Shown piece after piece: positions 1-5,743 of a DNA stretch of 10,312 nucleotides. Under the pieces are notes generated by a model, which was not told the origin of the DNA, ran no database searches, and was given only the letters and a program-made list of their open reading frames with translations. The stretch is from Novosphingobium sp. Its GTDB lineage: Bacteria; Pseudomonadota; Alphaproteobacteria; Sphingomonadales; Sphingomonadaceae. Within the stretch, counting starts at the first letter, position 1, and every line of letters starts with the position of its first letter. A program made the position numbers and the translations under genes. Where the stretch lies: NCBI GenBank assembly GCA_020853995.1, contig JADYXV010000260.1, positions 1 to 10,312 on the forward strand. Reading direction: 5' to 3'.

Positions 1-297
1 CTCGGCGTTTCAAGAGACGACGCCGCGCGCTTCCTGAACCCCTATGTGGAACAGGGGATTTACCCGCGCGATCCGTTTGTCAGCCTTGATATCGAAGGCG
101 TCGGCCAATTGGTGGAACTGGCTGCTGAACGTGGCCGCAAGACCAGGCCAGACCTGAAGCTTGGTATCTGCGGCGAACATGGCGGCGATCCTGCCTCCAT
201 CGCGTTCTGCGAAAAGACCGGCCTCGATTACGTATCAGCCAGCCCTTATCGCGTACCAATTGCGCGCCTTGCCGCAGCGCAGGCGGCGCTGGGCTGA
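1..297 (+). CDS. ppdK: Pyruvate, phosphate dikinase, C-terminal fragment (5' end outside window)
   Basis: This is the last 98 codons of a gene entering from the left edge in frame 1 and stopping with TGA at 295-297. PPDK interconverts pyruvate, ATP and phosphate with PEP, AMP and pyrophosphate in the cytoplasm. The fragment belongs to the C-terminal PEP/pyruvate-binding TIM barrel. It carries the family motif GICGEHGGDP, whose Cys (residue 57 of the fragment) corresponds to the catalytic cysteine of PPDK, followed by the typical tail GLDYVSASPYRVPIARLAAAQA. PEP synthase and PTS enzyme I share this barrel, but the wording of the motif and the ending right after AAAQAALG fit PPDK best. The gene ends 4 bases before the convergent methyltransferase stop. 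Nothing can be said about its start or promoter. Confidence 0.95.
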   Translation, partial: LGVSRDDAARFLNPYVEQGIYPRDPFVSLDIEGVGQLVELAAERGRKTRPDLKLGICGEHGGDPASIAFCEKTGLDYVSASPYRVPIARLAAAQAALG

Positions 298-301
298 GGC
301 A

Positions 302-1081
302 TCAGAACTTGGGTGGGCGAAGCGGTTTTGCCCACCCGCTCAGCGTCAGTATCTCGAACCGCTCGGTCACTTTGCCGTCAGCCTCAGCGCGGGTGGCAAA
401 GGCAGCTTTGGCGCGGGAAAGGGCAGCTTTGGTCAGGGGGCGTCCGGGGTTGGCCAGGCAATTGCCAAGGCCTTGGGCGCGCAAATCGCCAATCAGACGC
501 GCGAGTGAACTGAACCGAACGTCAATGTGATGACTGTCGATCACCGGGTCGGCAAAGCCGCATCGTTGTAGCAATTGTCCGCCTGCTCGCACATCAACCT
601 GCGGATGTATGCGCGGCGAGGGACGGTCGGCATCTGCCTCAAGCATAATACTGCGAAGCGCTGGCAGCGATCCTGCGCCCATGAAGCAGGCGATCAACAA
701 TCCGCCATCATTGAGTGCGCGGCGCAAATGTACCAGAGCGCCCGGCAAATCGTTCAGCGTATCGAGCGTGCCAAGGCTGGCGATAAAATCGAAGCCCTGA
801 TCGGTTGAAATGGGCGCCTCTTCATTTACCAGAAGCGGATCGCGGGTTTCAATCTGTGCAGTCAAGGGCGCCAATCCTGCGGCCATTGCGCCGGTCCAAT
901 CACCGATCAGCAGTGCGCGTTCGGGTTCGTGCCGCAAGAATGACAGCCGGTCGAGGACGTCATCGACCATATCGGCAGCAATGTAGCGCGGAGCATCGGA
1001 AGCATGCTGCAAGTGGGCCATGCGTCGGCGCAGGGCTTTCCGCCGATTTGGCGCGAAAATAGTGGGGGGCGAAGTGGCCAT
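302..1081 (-). CDS. Methyltransferase-fold protein, NDUFAF5/BioC-like
   Basis: A 259-residue protein starting MATSPPTIFAPNRRKALRRR. The N-terminal PP-x-IF-(x)n-RR-x-ALRRR pattern is typical of alphaproteobacterial proteins of the NDUFAF5 group, class I SAM-dependent methyltransferase folds. Residues 56-64 (ALLIGDWTG) occupy the SAM-binding motif I position but lack the usual GxGxG. Residues 96-110 (GFDFIASLGTLDTLND) and 124-135 (NDGGLLIACFMG) match later strands of the fold. The C-terminal part (SPRIHPQVDVRAGGQLLQRCGF, then RLIGDLRAQG) resembles human NDUFAF5, which hydroxylates an arginine of a complex I subunit; a role in respiratory complex assembly is inference. BioC (malonyl-ACP methyltransferase) is a relative, but no biotin genes are nearby. 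The frame stays open upstream to 1552, opposite comF. An ATG at 1147 with AAGGCGAG before it would add 22 residues, but the family-like N-terminus begins at 1081. Divergent from comF. Confidence 0.82.
   Translation of the reverse strand: MATSPPTIFAPNRRKALRRRMAHLQHASDAPRYIAADMVDDVLDRLSFLRHEPERALLIGDWTGAMAAGLAPLTAQIETRDPLLVNEEAPISTDQGFDFIASLGTLDTLNDLPGALVHLRRALNDGGLLIACFMGAGSLPALRSIMLEADADRPSPRIHPQVDVRAGGQLLQRCGFADPVIDSHHIDVRFSSLARLIGDLRAQGLGNCLANPGRPLTKAALSRAKAAFATRAEADGKVTERFEILTLSGWAKPLRPPKF
311..337. terminator. Hairpin at the ppdK / methyltransferase convergent junction
   Basis: Perfect 8-bp inverted repeat GGGTGGGC / GCCCACCC (311-318 and 330-337) with an 11-base loop. It lies in the last codons of the minus-strand methyltransferase gene and 14 bases after the ppdK stop. 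No clear T-tract follows on either strand, so it may be a weak terminator, an RNA-end stabiliser or chance. It is the only terminator-like structure I see between these convergent genes. Confidence 0.3.
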
Positions 1082-1145
1082 AATCCGCCATTGCCCGTCT
1101 GCGCTGCTCTTGCCAAGTGCCCCGGTGGGCTGGACAACCAAAGCC

Positions 1146-1916
1146 ATGTCTCGCCTTGCCGTACTGATGCCGGTTATCGATTTCGTGTTCCCGCCGCGCT
1201 GTCCGCTTTGCGGCGAGCCCGTCGCCGAACATGGCGGGCTATGTCTTGATTGCTGGGGCAAGCTGGCAGTGCCGACTGGGACCTGTTGCAGTTTGTGCCA
1301 GAGGCCTTTGGGTGAGGGGTTTGGTGAAGGGGCGGAACTTGTCTGCGCGCCGTGCATGGCAGCGCCGCCGCGCCATTCAGGGATATCTGCGGCAACGTTG
1401 TACAATGATACATCGCGGGCGTTGGTGCTGTCCTTGAAGCACGGCCGGCGCATTGGGCTTGCCCCCATGATGGCGCGAATGATTGCACCACGCTTGCCGG
1501 TTCTTGAAGGGCAATGGCTGTTTGTCCCTGTGCCGCTGCATCGTTGGCGCATTCTGAAAAGGGGGTTTAATCAATCCGCTTTATTGGCAGGCGAGTTGGC
1601 CAGAATGACCGGGCAACGATTGGTGGTTGACGGTCTTGTGCGTCCAAAAGCCACGCCGTCGTTGGGCGGATTGAACCGCAAAGCGCGCGCGCGAATGCTT
1701 TCAGGTGCGATTGCACCACATCCGCGCCGCATGAAGGTGCTCAAAGGAGCCAACGTTGTGCTGGTGGACGACGTCATGACGAGCGGCGCGACAACGAATG
1801 CCTGCATCATTGCCTTGCGTAAGGCGGGTGCGGCGCAAGTCCGGATCGCGTGTTTTGCGCGCGTGATGGATGAGGCACTTGATACTTTGCGAAGTCCGCA
1901 AGAAATTGAGAGTTAG
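1146..1916 (+). CDS. comF: ComF family double-zinc-ribbon phosphoribosyltransferase
   Basis: A 256-residue protein of normal length for ComF, a family linked to DNA uptake/competence and single-strand DNA handling. An N-terminal double zinc ribbon has CPLC (19-22), CLDC (33-36), CSLC (48-51) and CAPC (67-70), eight cysteines in CxxC pairs. A type I phosphoribosyltransferase domain follows: VPVPLHRWRILKRGFNQS (127-144) and the PRPP-binding loop VVLVDDVMTSGATTNAC (204-220), with its paired Asp and TSGAT turn intact. The natural enzyme substrate of ComF proteins is unknown. I place the start at ATG 1146 (MSRLAVLMPVIDFVFPPRCP); ATG 1167 is an alternative seven codons later, and neither has a good Shine-Dalgarno site. 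The frame is open back to 1020, but that part overlaps the divergent methyltransferase start and looks non-coding. There is no competence operon nearby. Confidence 0.93.
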   Translation: MSRLAVLMPVIDFVFPPRCPLCGEPVAEHGGLCLDCWGKLAVPTGTCCSLCQRPLGEGFGEGAELVCAPCMAAPPRHSGISAATLYNDTSRALVLSLKHGRRIGLAPMMARMIAPRLPVLEGQWLFVPVPLHRWRILKRGFNQSALLAGELARMTGQRLVVDGLVRPKATPSLGGLNRKARARMLSGAIAPHPRRMKVLKGANVVLVDDVMTSGATTNACIIALRKAGAAQVRIACFARVMDEALDTLRSPQEIES

Positions 1917-1927
1917 GCCAAAAGAAA

Positions 1928-1954
1928 ACGCCCGGGGCGTTTAACCCCGGGCGT
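1928..1954 (-). terminator. Strong intrinsic terminator, U-tract on the minus strand
   Basis: Perfect 10-bp GC-rich stem ACGCCCGGGG / CCCCGGGCGT (1928-1937 and 1945-1954) with a 7-base loop. Read on the minus strand the stem is followed by TTTCTTTT (1927-1920), a good U-tract. On the plus strand it is followed by CCTTCG, a poor one. It therefore chiefly ends transcription arriving from the right, although the hairpin may also help end the comF transcript, whose stop is 11 bases away. A minus-strand terminator with no credible minus-strand protein upstream is the main hint of the RNA gene called here. Confidence 0.8.
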
Positions 1955-2171
1955 CCTTCGTGACGAATTTCTGCGGGCGTTCGCGCGTAATCCGCGATAC
2001 GGTGGCCCCCTGACCAACCCGCCTGTTCCCTCACCGTCCGATGGCAACTCGCGCGGCCAATATCGGCCTGCTGCAGAGTCGCCCAACGGCCCCTCATGTG
2101 TATCCCTGAACATTGGCGTTTGGTAGCCAAGCCTTGAGGCTGTTCAGTCTGCGATTCCCTCAAACCGCAAA
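1928..2171 (-). ncRNA. Candidate structured non-coding RNA, family not recognised
   Basis: Minus strand, about 244 bases, both ends approximate. In transcription order I see four elements. First, a perfect three-way junction: outer stem CTGAACA/TGTTCAG (2147-2141 with 2112-2106) enclosing GCC-TCAA-GGC (2140-2131) and TTGGC/GCCAA (2130-2126 with 2117-2113), with no unpaired base at the junction. Second, an 8-bp stem GGCGACTC/GAGTTGCC (2083-2076 with 2050-2043) capped by an inner GGCC/GGCC stem; its one non-Watson-Crick pair is G-U on the minus strand but A-C on the plus, which favours the minus strand. Third, CGGTG/CACCG (2036-2032 with 2004-2000). Fourth, the terminator. Imperfect long-range pairing of 2171-2165 with 1976-1968 and 2156-2151 with 1995-1989 could close the whole. 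I found no hallmarks of tmRNA, RNase P RNA or SRP RNA. 6S RNA is not excluded, but the branched 5' region and the location do not suggest it. A weak promoter candidate is TTTCGC (2203-2198), 17 bases, GATTAA (2180-2175). Confidence 0.5.
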
Positions 2172-2324
2172 GACTTAATCGTTCATTCATCCTGTTTGCG
2201 AAAGTCGATTGTGTCTCAACCGTGGATTTTCCTGTTCTATTTGGTTATCGTGCAACAAATCCGGCAAGCGTGTTGTCGGGAAAGAAAGGCCGCTATTCCT
2301 TTGTCCACCGCCGATCAAATTGCC

Positions 2325-2684
2325 ATGCGAGAGCAGGGCTCCGCGTTCATGCCCAAATTCGATGATAATGGACTGCTCACAGCGGTTGCCATTGATCACC
2401 GCACAGGGGCGTTGCTGATGCTGGCGCACATGGATGCAGAGGCGATTGCGATGACCCTTGAAACCGGCTTTGCGCACTTTCATTCCCGTTCACGCGGCCG
2501 TTTGTGGATGAAGGGTGAGAGTTCCGGCCACGTGCTCAAAATCATCGAAATCCGCGTCGATTGTGATCAGGACGCCTTGGAATTGCGCGTGGAGCCTGCA
2601 GGCCCGGCTTGCCACACGCTTGCAAATACATGCTTTTACCGGCGTATCGGTAACGAAGGATTGCTGGAGCGCGTGATAGATTGA
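2325..2684 (+). CDS. hisI: Phosphoribosyl-AMP cyclohydrolase
   Basis: HisI opens the adenine ring of phosphoribosyl-AMP, the third step of histidine biosynthesis, in the cytoplasm. Numbered from ATG 2325 the protein has 119 residues, the usual length of a stand-alone HisI with no HisE fusion. Landmarks are WMKGESSGH (61-69), the metal site DCDQD (79-83), and PAGPACHTLANTCFYRR (91-107). Cysteines 80, 96 and 103 have the 16- and 7-residue spacing of the family's zinc ligands, so the active site looks complete. The start is uncertain: ATG 2325 has no Shine-Dalgarno site but gives a family-like N-terminus (MREQGSAFMPKFD). TTG 2301 adds eight residues and has GAAAGG 11 bases upstream. The frame is open back to ATG 2196. 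No other his gene is in the window. The stop overlaps the promoter of the next gene. Confidence 0.93.
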   Translation: MREQGSAFMPKFDDNGLLTAVAIDHRTGALLMLAHMDAEAIAMTLETGFAHFHSRSRGRLWMKGESSGHVLKIIEIRVDCDQDALELRVEPAGPACHTLANTCFYRRIGNEGLLERVID

Positions 2685-2709
2685 CGCTTACGTAAAGGTT
2701 AGGTAGTTT
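2681..2709 (+). promoter_or_regulatory. Promoter with imperfect palindromic operator for the MerR/acyl-CoA dehydrogenase unit
   Basis: A -35 like TTGACG (2681-2686) and a -10 like TAGTTT (2704-2709) are 17 bases apart. TTGACGCTTACGTAAA (2681-2696) covers the -35 and is an imperfect palindrome (5 of 8 positions symmetric). It resembles the TTTACGTTTACGTCAA-type sites I recall for LiuR-like MerR regulators of branched-chain and fatty acid catabolism. Binding by the adjacent MerR protein (autoregulation) is inference. The -35 overlaps the hisI stop (2682-2684). Transcription would start about 2716, at the ATG itself. Confidence 0.55.
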
Positions 2710-2715
2710 CGCGCC

Positions 2716-3180
2716 ATGTCACACCAACATGACGCCGCGACTCGCGACCACACTGGTCACCTTGAACAGCCTGATGCGCTCAAGCGCGACCAATTCACCA
2801 TCTCGGACTTGTCGAACGAGTTTGGTGTAACGGCCCGTGCCTTGCGCTTTTACGAAGATGAGGGATTGATCGCGCCGACCCGCGTGGGCCTTTCCCGCAT
2901 ATATTCCAAAAGGGACCGTGCCCGTCTGGCCTGGATCATGCGGGCCAAGAATGTCGGTTTCAGCCTCGCTGAAATCCGCGACATGATTGACTTGTACGAT
3001 GTGGACGATGGCCGCGCCGAACAGCGCCGCGTTACGATTGCCAAATGTCGCGAGCGCATCGAACAGCTTCGCCGCCAACAGGCCGATATTGCGGCCACCG
3101 TCGATGAACTCACCAGCTTTGTCGAACTCGTCATTCAAAAAGAACGCTCGGAAGGTCGCGATCCAAGCCCGAGCCATTAA
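2716..3180 (+). CDS. MerR family transcriptional regulator (LiuR-like)
   Basis: A 154-residue DNA-binding regulator. A polar, His-containing N-terminal tail (1-25) precedes the MerR winged helix-turn-helix: FTISDLSNEFGVTARALRFYEDEGLIAP (27-54), wing R-x-G-x-SRIYS (56-64), then RARLAWIMRAKNVGFSLAEIRDMIDLYD (68-95). A dimerisation coiled coil runs from about 100 to 143. There is only one cysteine (C111), so a metal-sensing role like MerR or CueR is unlikely. This layout fits the LiuR/AtuR-type regulators that control acyl-CoA catabolism genes, in agreement with the acyl-CoA dehydrogenase 12 bases downstream. The ligand is unknown, and an acyl-CoA is a guess from context. No Shine-Dalgarno site lies just before ATG 2716. 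The predicted -10 ends 6 bases upstream, so the mRNA may be leaderless. Confidence 0.88.
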   Translation: MSHQHDAATRDHTGHLEQPDALKRDQFTISDLSNEFGVTARALRFYEDEGLIAPTRVGLSRIYSKRDRARLAWIMRAKNVGFSLAEIRDMIDLYDVDDGRAEQRRVTIAKCRERIEQLRRQQADIAATVDELTSFVELVIQKERSEGRDPSPSH

Positions 3181-3192
3181 GGGATAACAGAG

Positions 3193-4995
3193 ATGCCCGT
3201 TTATACCGCACCAACACGCGACACGCGTTTTGTAATCAACGAGCTGTTGAAGCTTGAATCTTATGGCAATCTGCCGGGGTTCGAGACTGCGACGCAGGAC
3301 GTTACTGACGCGATCATCGAAGAAGCCGGACGCTTCGTGAACGAAGTCGTCGCGCCGCTGAACCTGTCTGGCGACAAGGAAGGCTGCACGCGTCACGCTG
3401 ATGGAAGCGTTACCACTCCCGCCGGGTTCAAAGAGGCCTACAAGCAATATATCGATGGCGCATGGGGCACATTGGCTGCACCCGAAGCTTATGGTGGACA
3501 AGGCCTGCCGCATGTGATGGGCTTCACCATGGAATGCTATCTCGCCTCCGCCAATCAGGCGTTTGCGATGTACCCCGGCCTTGCCAACGGCGCTATTTCA
3601 GCCATCCGCGAAAAGGGTTCGCCCGAGCAGCAGGCGATGTACCTGCCCAAGATGGTCAGCGGGGAATGGCTTGGTACGATGAACCTGACCGAGCCACATT
3701 GCGGCACAGACCTTGGCTTGATCCGCACCCGTGCAGAACCGCAGGCCGATGGTTCCTATGCCATTACCGGCACAAAGATCTTCATTTCGGCAGGCGACCA
3801 TGACCTGACCGAAAACATCATCCATCTCGTGCTTGCCAAAACTCCCGGTGCGCCGGAATCGAGCAAGGGCATATCGCTGTTCATCGTGCCCAAGTTTATC
3901 GTCAATGCCGATGGCACGCTGGGCGAGAAAAATGGCGTAAGTGTCGGTTCCATTGAGGAAAAGATGGGCATTCACGGCAATGCCACTTGCGTGATGAATT
4001 ACGATGGTGCGAAAGGCTGGATGGTCGGCGAGGAGCACAAGGGCCTCGCGGCGATGTTCATCATGATGAATGCGGCGCGTCTTGGCGTGGGCATGCAAGG
4101 GCTGGCACAAGCCGAAGTCGCCTATCAGAATGGCTTGGCGTACGCGCTAGACCGCCGTCAGGGCCGCGCATTGACTGGGCCGGCCGAACCGCAGGAACGC
4201 GCAGACCCGATTATCGTCCACCCCGATGTTCGTCGCATGTTGATGGACGGCAAGACCTTTGTCGAAGGCATGCGTGCCCTATGCCTGTGGGGTGCGCTTC
4301 AGGTTGATTTGACTCACAAGGGTGCAACCGAGGCGGACCGGCAGGAAGCCGATGATCTGATCAGCCTGCTTACTCCGGTCATCAAGGGTTATGGCACTGA
4401 CATGGGCTATAAGGTCGCTACGGACATGCAGCAGATCTGGGGTGGTCACGGCTATATCGCTGAAAACGGCATGGACCAGTTCGTGCGCGATGCCCGCATT
4501 GCCATGATTTATGAAGGGGCCAATGGTGTTCAGGCGATGGACCTTGCCGGGCGCAAGCTGGCACTTAATGGCGGGCGTGCAGTGCAGCGCCTGTTCGCGC
4601 TGGTTGATGGTGAATGCGCTGAAACTTCGGCGGATGAGACAGTGCAACTGGTGTCAGATCGCTTGTCCAAGGTAACGGGCGAGATGAAGGCAGCAACAAT
4701 GTGGTTCATGCAGAACGCGATGACCAACCCGAACAACCTGGGAGCGGGTGCCTATCCTTACATGACGCTGACGGGAATTGTATCGCTGGGATTGATGTGG
4801 TTGCGCATGGCCAAAATTGCCAGCACCGCAATCGCCAATGGTGCAGAAGACAAAGCGTTTTACGAAGCGAAACTGGCCTGTGCCCGCCATTGGGCCACGC
4901 GCCATGCTACCGAAGCGGGTGCGCTGCGCCGTGAAATCGAAGCGGGCAGTGAAACGGTGATGGCATTGAGCGCCGATCAGTTCGCCATCGCATAA
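3193..4995 (+). CDS. Acyl-CoA dehydrogenase, long form with C-terminal domain (DmdC/AcdA-like)
   Basis: A 600-residue flavoprotein of the long acyl-CoA dehydrogenase subfamily (about 590-600 residues, against about 380 for classical enzymes), which includes 3-methylmercaptopropionyl-CoA dehydrogenase DmdC. These use FAD to form an alpha-beta double bond in an acyl-CoA and pass electrons to ETF. Order: N-terminal helical domain (about 40-160), beta domain opening with LTEPHCGTDLG (165-175), C-terminal helical domain (about 285-455) with QIWGGHGYIAENGMDQFVRDARIAMIYEGANGVQ, and an extra C-terminal domain (about 470-590). Glu441 in IYEG sits where DmdC-type enzymes place the catalytic base. AAGGG at 3179-3183 is its ribosome site, overlapping the MerR stop, so the two genes are probably co-transcribed and coupled. 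The true substrate (fatty, branched or sulfur-containing acyl-CoA) cannot be read from sequence; no dmdA, dmdB or dmdD is nearby, so DMSP catabolism is not supported. Confidence 0.92.
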   Translation: MPVYTAPTRDTRFVINELLKLESYGNLPGFETATQDVTDAIIEEAGRFVNEVVAPLNLSGDKEGCTRHADGSVTTPAGFKEAYKQYIDGAWGTLAAPEAYGGQGLPHVMGFTMECYLASANQAFAMYPGLANGAISAIREKGSPEQQAMYLPKMVSGEWLGTMNLTEPHCGTDLGLIRTRAEPQADGSYAITGTKIFISAGDHDLTENIIHLVLAKTPGAPESSKGISLFIVPKFIVNADGTLGEKNGVSVGSIEEKMGIHGNATCVMNYDGAKGWMVGEEHKGLAAMFIMMNAARLGVGMQGLAQAEVAYQNGLAYALDRRQGRALTGPAEPQERADPIIVHPDVRRMLMDGKTFVEGMRALCLWGALQVDLTHKGATEADRQEADDLISLLTPVIKGYGTDMGYKVATDMQQIWGGHGYIAENGMDQFVRDARIAMIYEGANGVQAMDLAGRKLALNGGRAVQRLFALVDGECAETSADETVQLVSDRLSKVTGEMKAATMWFMQNAMTNPNNLGAGAYPYMTLTGIVSLGLMWLRMAKIASTAIANGAEDKAFYEAKLACARHWATRHATEAGALRREIEAGSETVMALSADQFAIA

Positions 4996-5004
4996 GAATA
5001 TCCG

Positions 5005-5034
5005 CCGGGGAAAGTTTGGCGCTTTCCCCGGTTT
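5005..5034. terminator. Bidirectional intrinsic terminator between acyl-CoA dehydrogenase and hydrolase
   Basis: Perfect 10-bp stem CCGGGGAAAG / CTTTCCCCGG (5005-5014 and 5022-5031) with a 7-base loop, followed by TTT on the plus strand. It starts 10 bases after the plus-strand stop (4993-4995) and reaches the minus-strand hydrolase stop (5035-5033), so it can serve both convergent genes. The plus-strand tail is the better T-tract; the minus strand has no clear one. Confidence 0.75.
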
Positions 5035-5737
5035 ATCCAAGCACTTCGTCAAGCATTCCCATCAAAGCTGACCAGCTTTGGCGGTCAGCACTTTTGTCAT
5101 AGCCAATGGCTGCCATGCCGCGATCATCGCTGCCCGGGTCGGTAAAGCCGTGTTTTACTCCGGCGTAGCTGTGAAAGTGCCAATTGGCACCAGCCGCATC
5201 CATTTCTTCCCAGAACGACATTACTTGTGTGCGAGGCACTAACGGATCAGCATCTCCGTGACACACCAGAATACGCGGTTTGATTACGCCCGACCCCGCC
5301 GGCAGCGCGGTATCAAGCAATCCGTGAAAGCTTGCGGCAAGAACAAGATCAGCCCCGTCGCGTGCAAGTTCGAGCGCCGCTTGCCCGCCCATGCAATAGC
5401 CTATCGCGGCAACCGGTAGGCTTGCCGCAGCTTCATGATTTACAAGTGCGGCCAGCCCGGTGCGAAGTCGCTGCCGGTAATGTTCAGGCGTAGCGCGCAA
5501 GGGGCCAGCCAATTCGCGCGCATGATCGAAATCACGTACTTGCACGCCGTAAAAGTCAGCGATCATCGCGACGTAGCCAGCTTGCGCCAACAAATGTGCG
5601 CGGCGGATCATCGGCGTGTTGCAATTGACTATGGTTGGCAAAACCAGAACAGCGGCTTTCGGTTTGCCTTCCGGACGCACGAGAAAGCCTGTCAGGGGCA
5701 CCTCGCCGTCTTCATAGTCAATTTGGTCCATCGCCAT
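5033..5737 (-). CDS. Dienelactone hydrolase family alpha/beta hydrolase
   Basis: A 234-residue alpha/beta hydrolase of typical dienelactone hydrolase length, with no signal peptide, so cytoplasmic. The nucleophile elbow is GYCMGG with Cys115, the acid is Asp164 in HGDADPLVP, and the base is His196 in VKHGFTD, giving the Cys-Asp-His triad of the family. The first strand reads AAVLVLPTIVNCNT (28-41); classical dienelactone hydrolases have a conserved Glu here that interacts with the cysteine, whereas this protein has Pro-Thr. It may therefore act on other esters or lactones. No chloroaromatic degradation genes are nearby. Its ATG lies 6 bases after the cysK stop, with GGAA inside the end of cysK as a possible ribosome site, so it is almost certainly co-transcribed with cysK. 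ATG 5731, two codons downstream, is an alternative start. Confidence 0.88.
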   Translation of the reverse strand: MAMDQIDYEDGEVPLTGFLVRPEGKPKAAVLVLPTIVNCNTPMIRRAHLLAQAGYVAMIADFYGVQVRDFDHARELAGPLRATPEHYRQRLRTGLAALVNHEAAASLPVAAIGYCMGGQAALELARDGADLVLAASFHGLLDTALPAGSGVIKPRILVCHGDADPLVPRTQVMSFWEEMDAAGANWHFHSYAGVKHGFTDPGSDDRGMAAIGYDKSADRQSWSALMGMLDEVLG

Positions 5738-5743
5738 TGCTGC

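Noticed and set aside
400..450. Short direct repeat GGCAGCTTTGG within the methyltransferase gene (about 401-411 and 422-432).
   Set aside because: It encodes the repetitive Ala/Lys-rich segment KAALSRAKAAF in frame and needs no other explanation.
1082..1552. A 157-codon upstream extension of the methyltransferase frame on the minus strand.
   Set aside because: It lies opposite comF, the translation is low in family-like features, and the conserved N-terminus begins at 1081.
1928..2171. tmRNA, RNase P RNA or SRP RNA identity for the structured spacer.
   Set aside because: No tag-peptide reading frame, no GAGGAAAGUCC-like RNase P core and no SRP GGAAGG-type loop motif found; 6S RNA not supported but not excluded.
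1807..2190. A 127-codon minus-strand frame (MNERLSLCGL...) across the comF end and the spacer.
   Set aside because: It runs through the terminator hairpin and into comF, has no recognisable domain, and the same bases are better explained as structured RNA.
2719..3513. A 264-codon minus-strand frame opposite the MerR and acyl-CoA dehydrogenase genes.
   Set aside because: It is antisense to two clear coding genes, has no family resemblance and has no ribosome site of note; it is a high-GC shadow frame.
3193..4995. Naming the acyl-CoA dehydrogenase dmdC.
   Set aside because: The subfamily is broad, and no other DMSP pathway gene is in the window; the substrate cannot be read from sequence.
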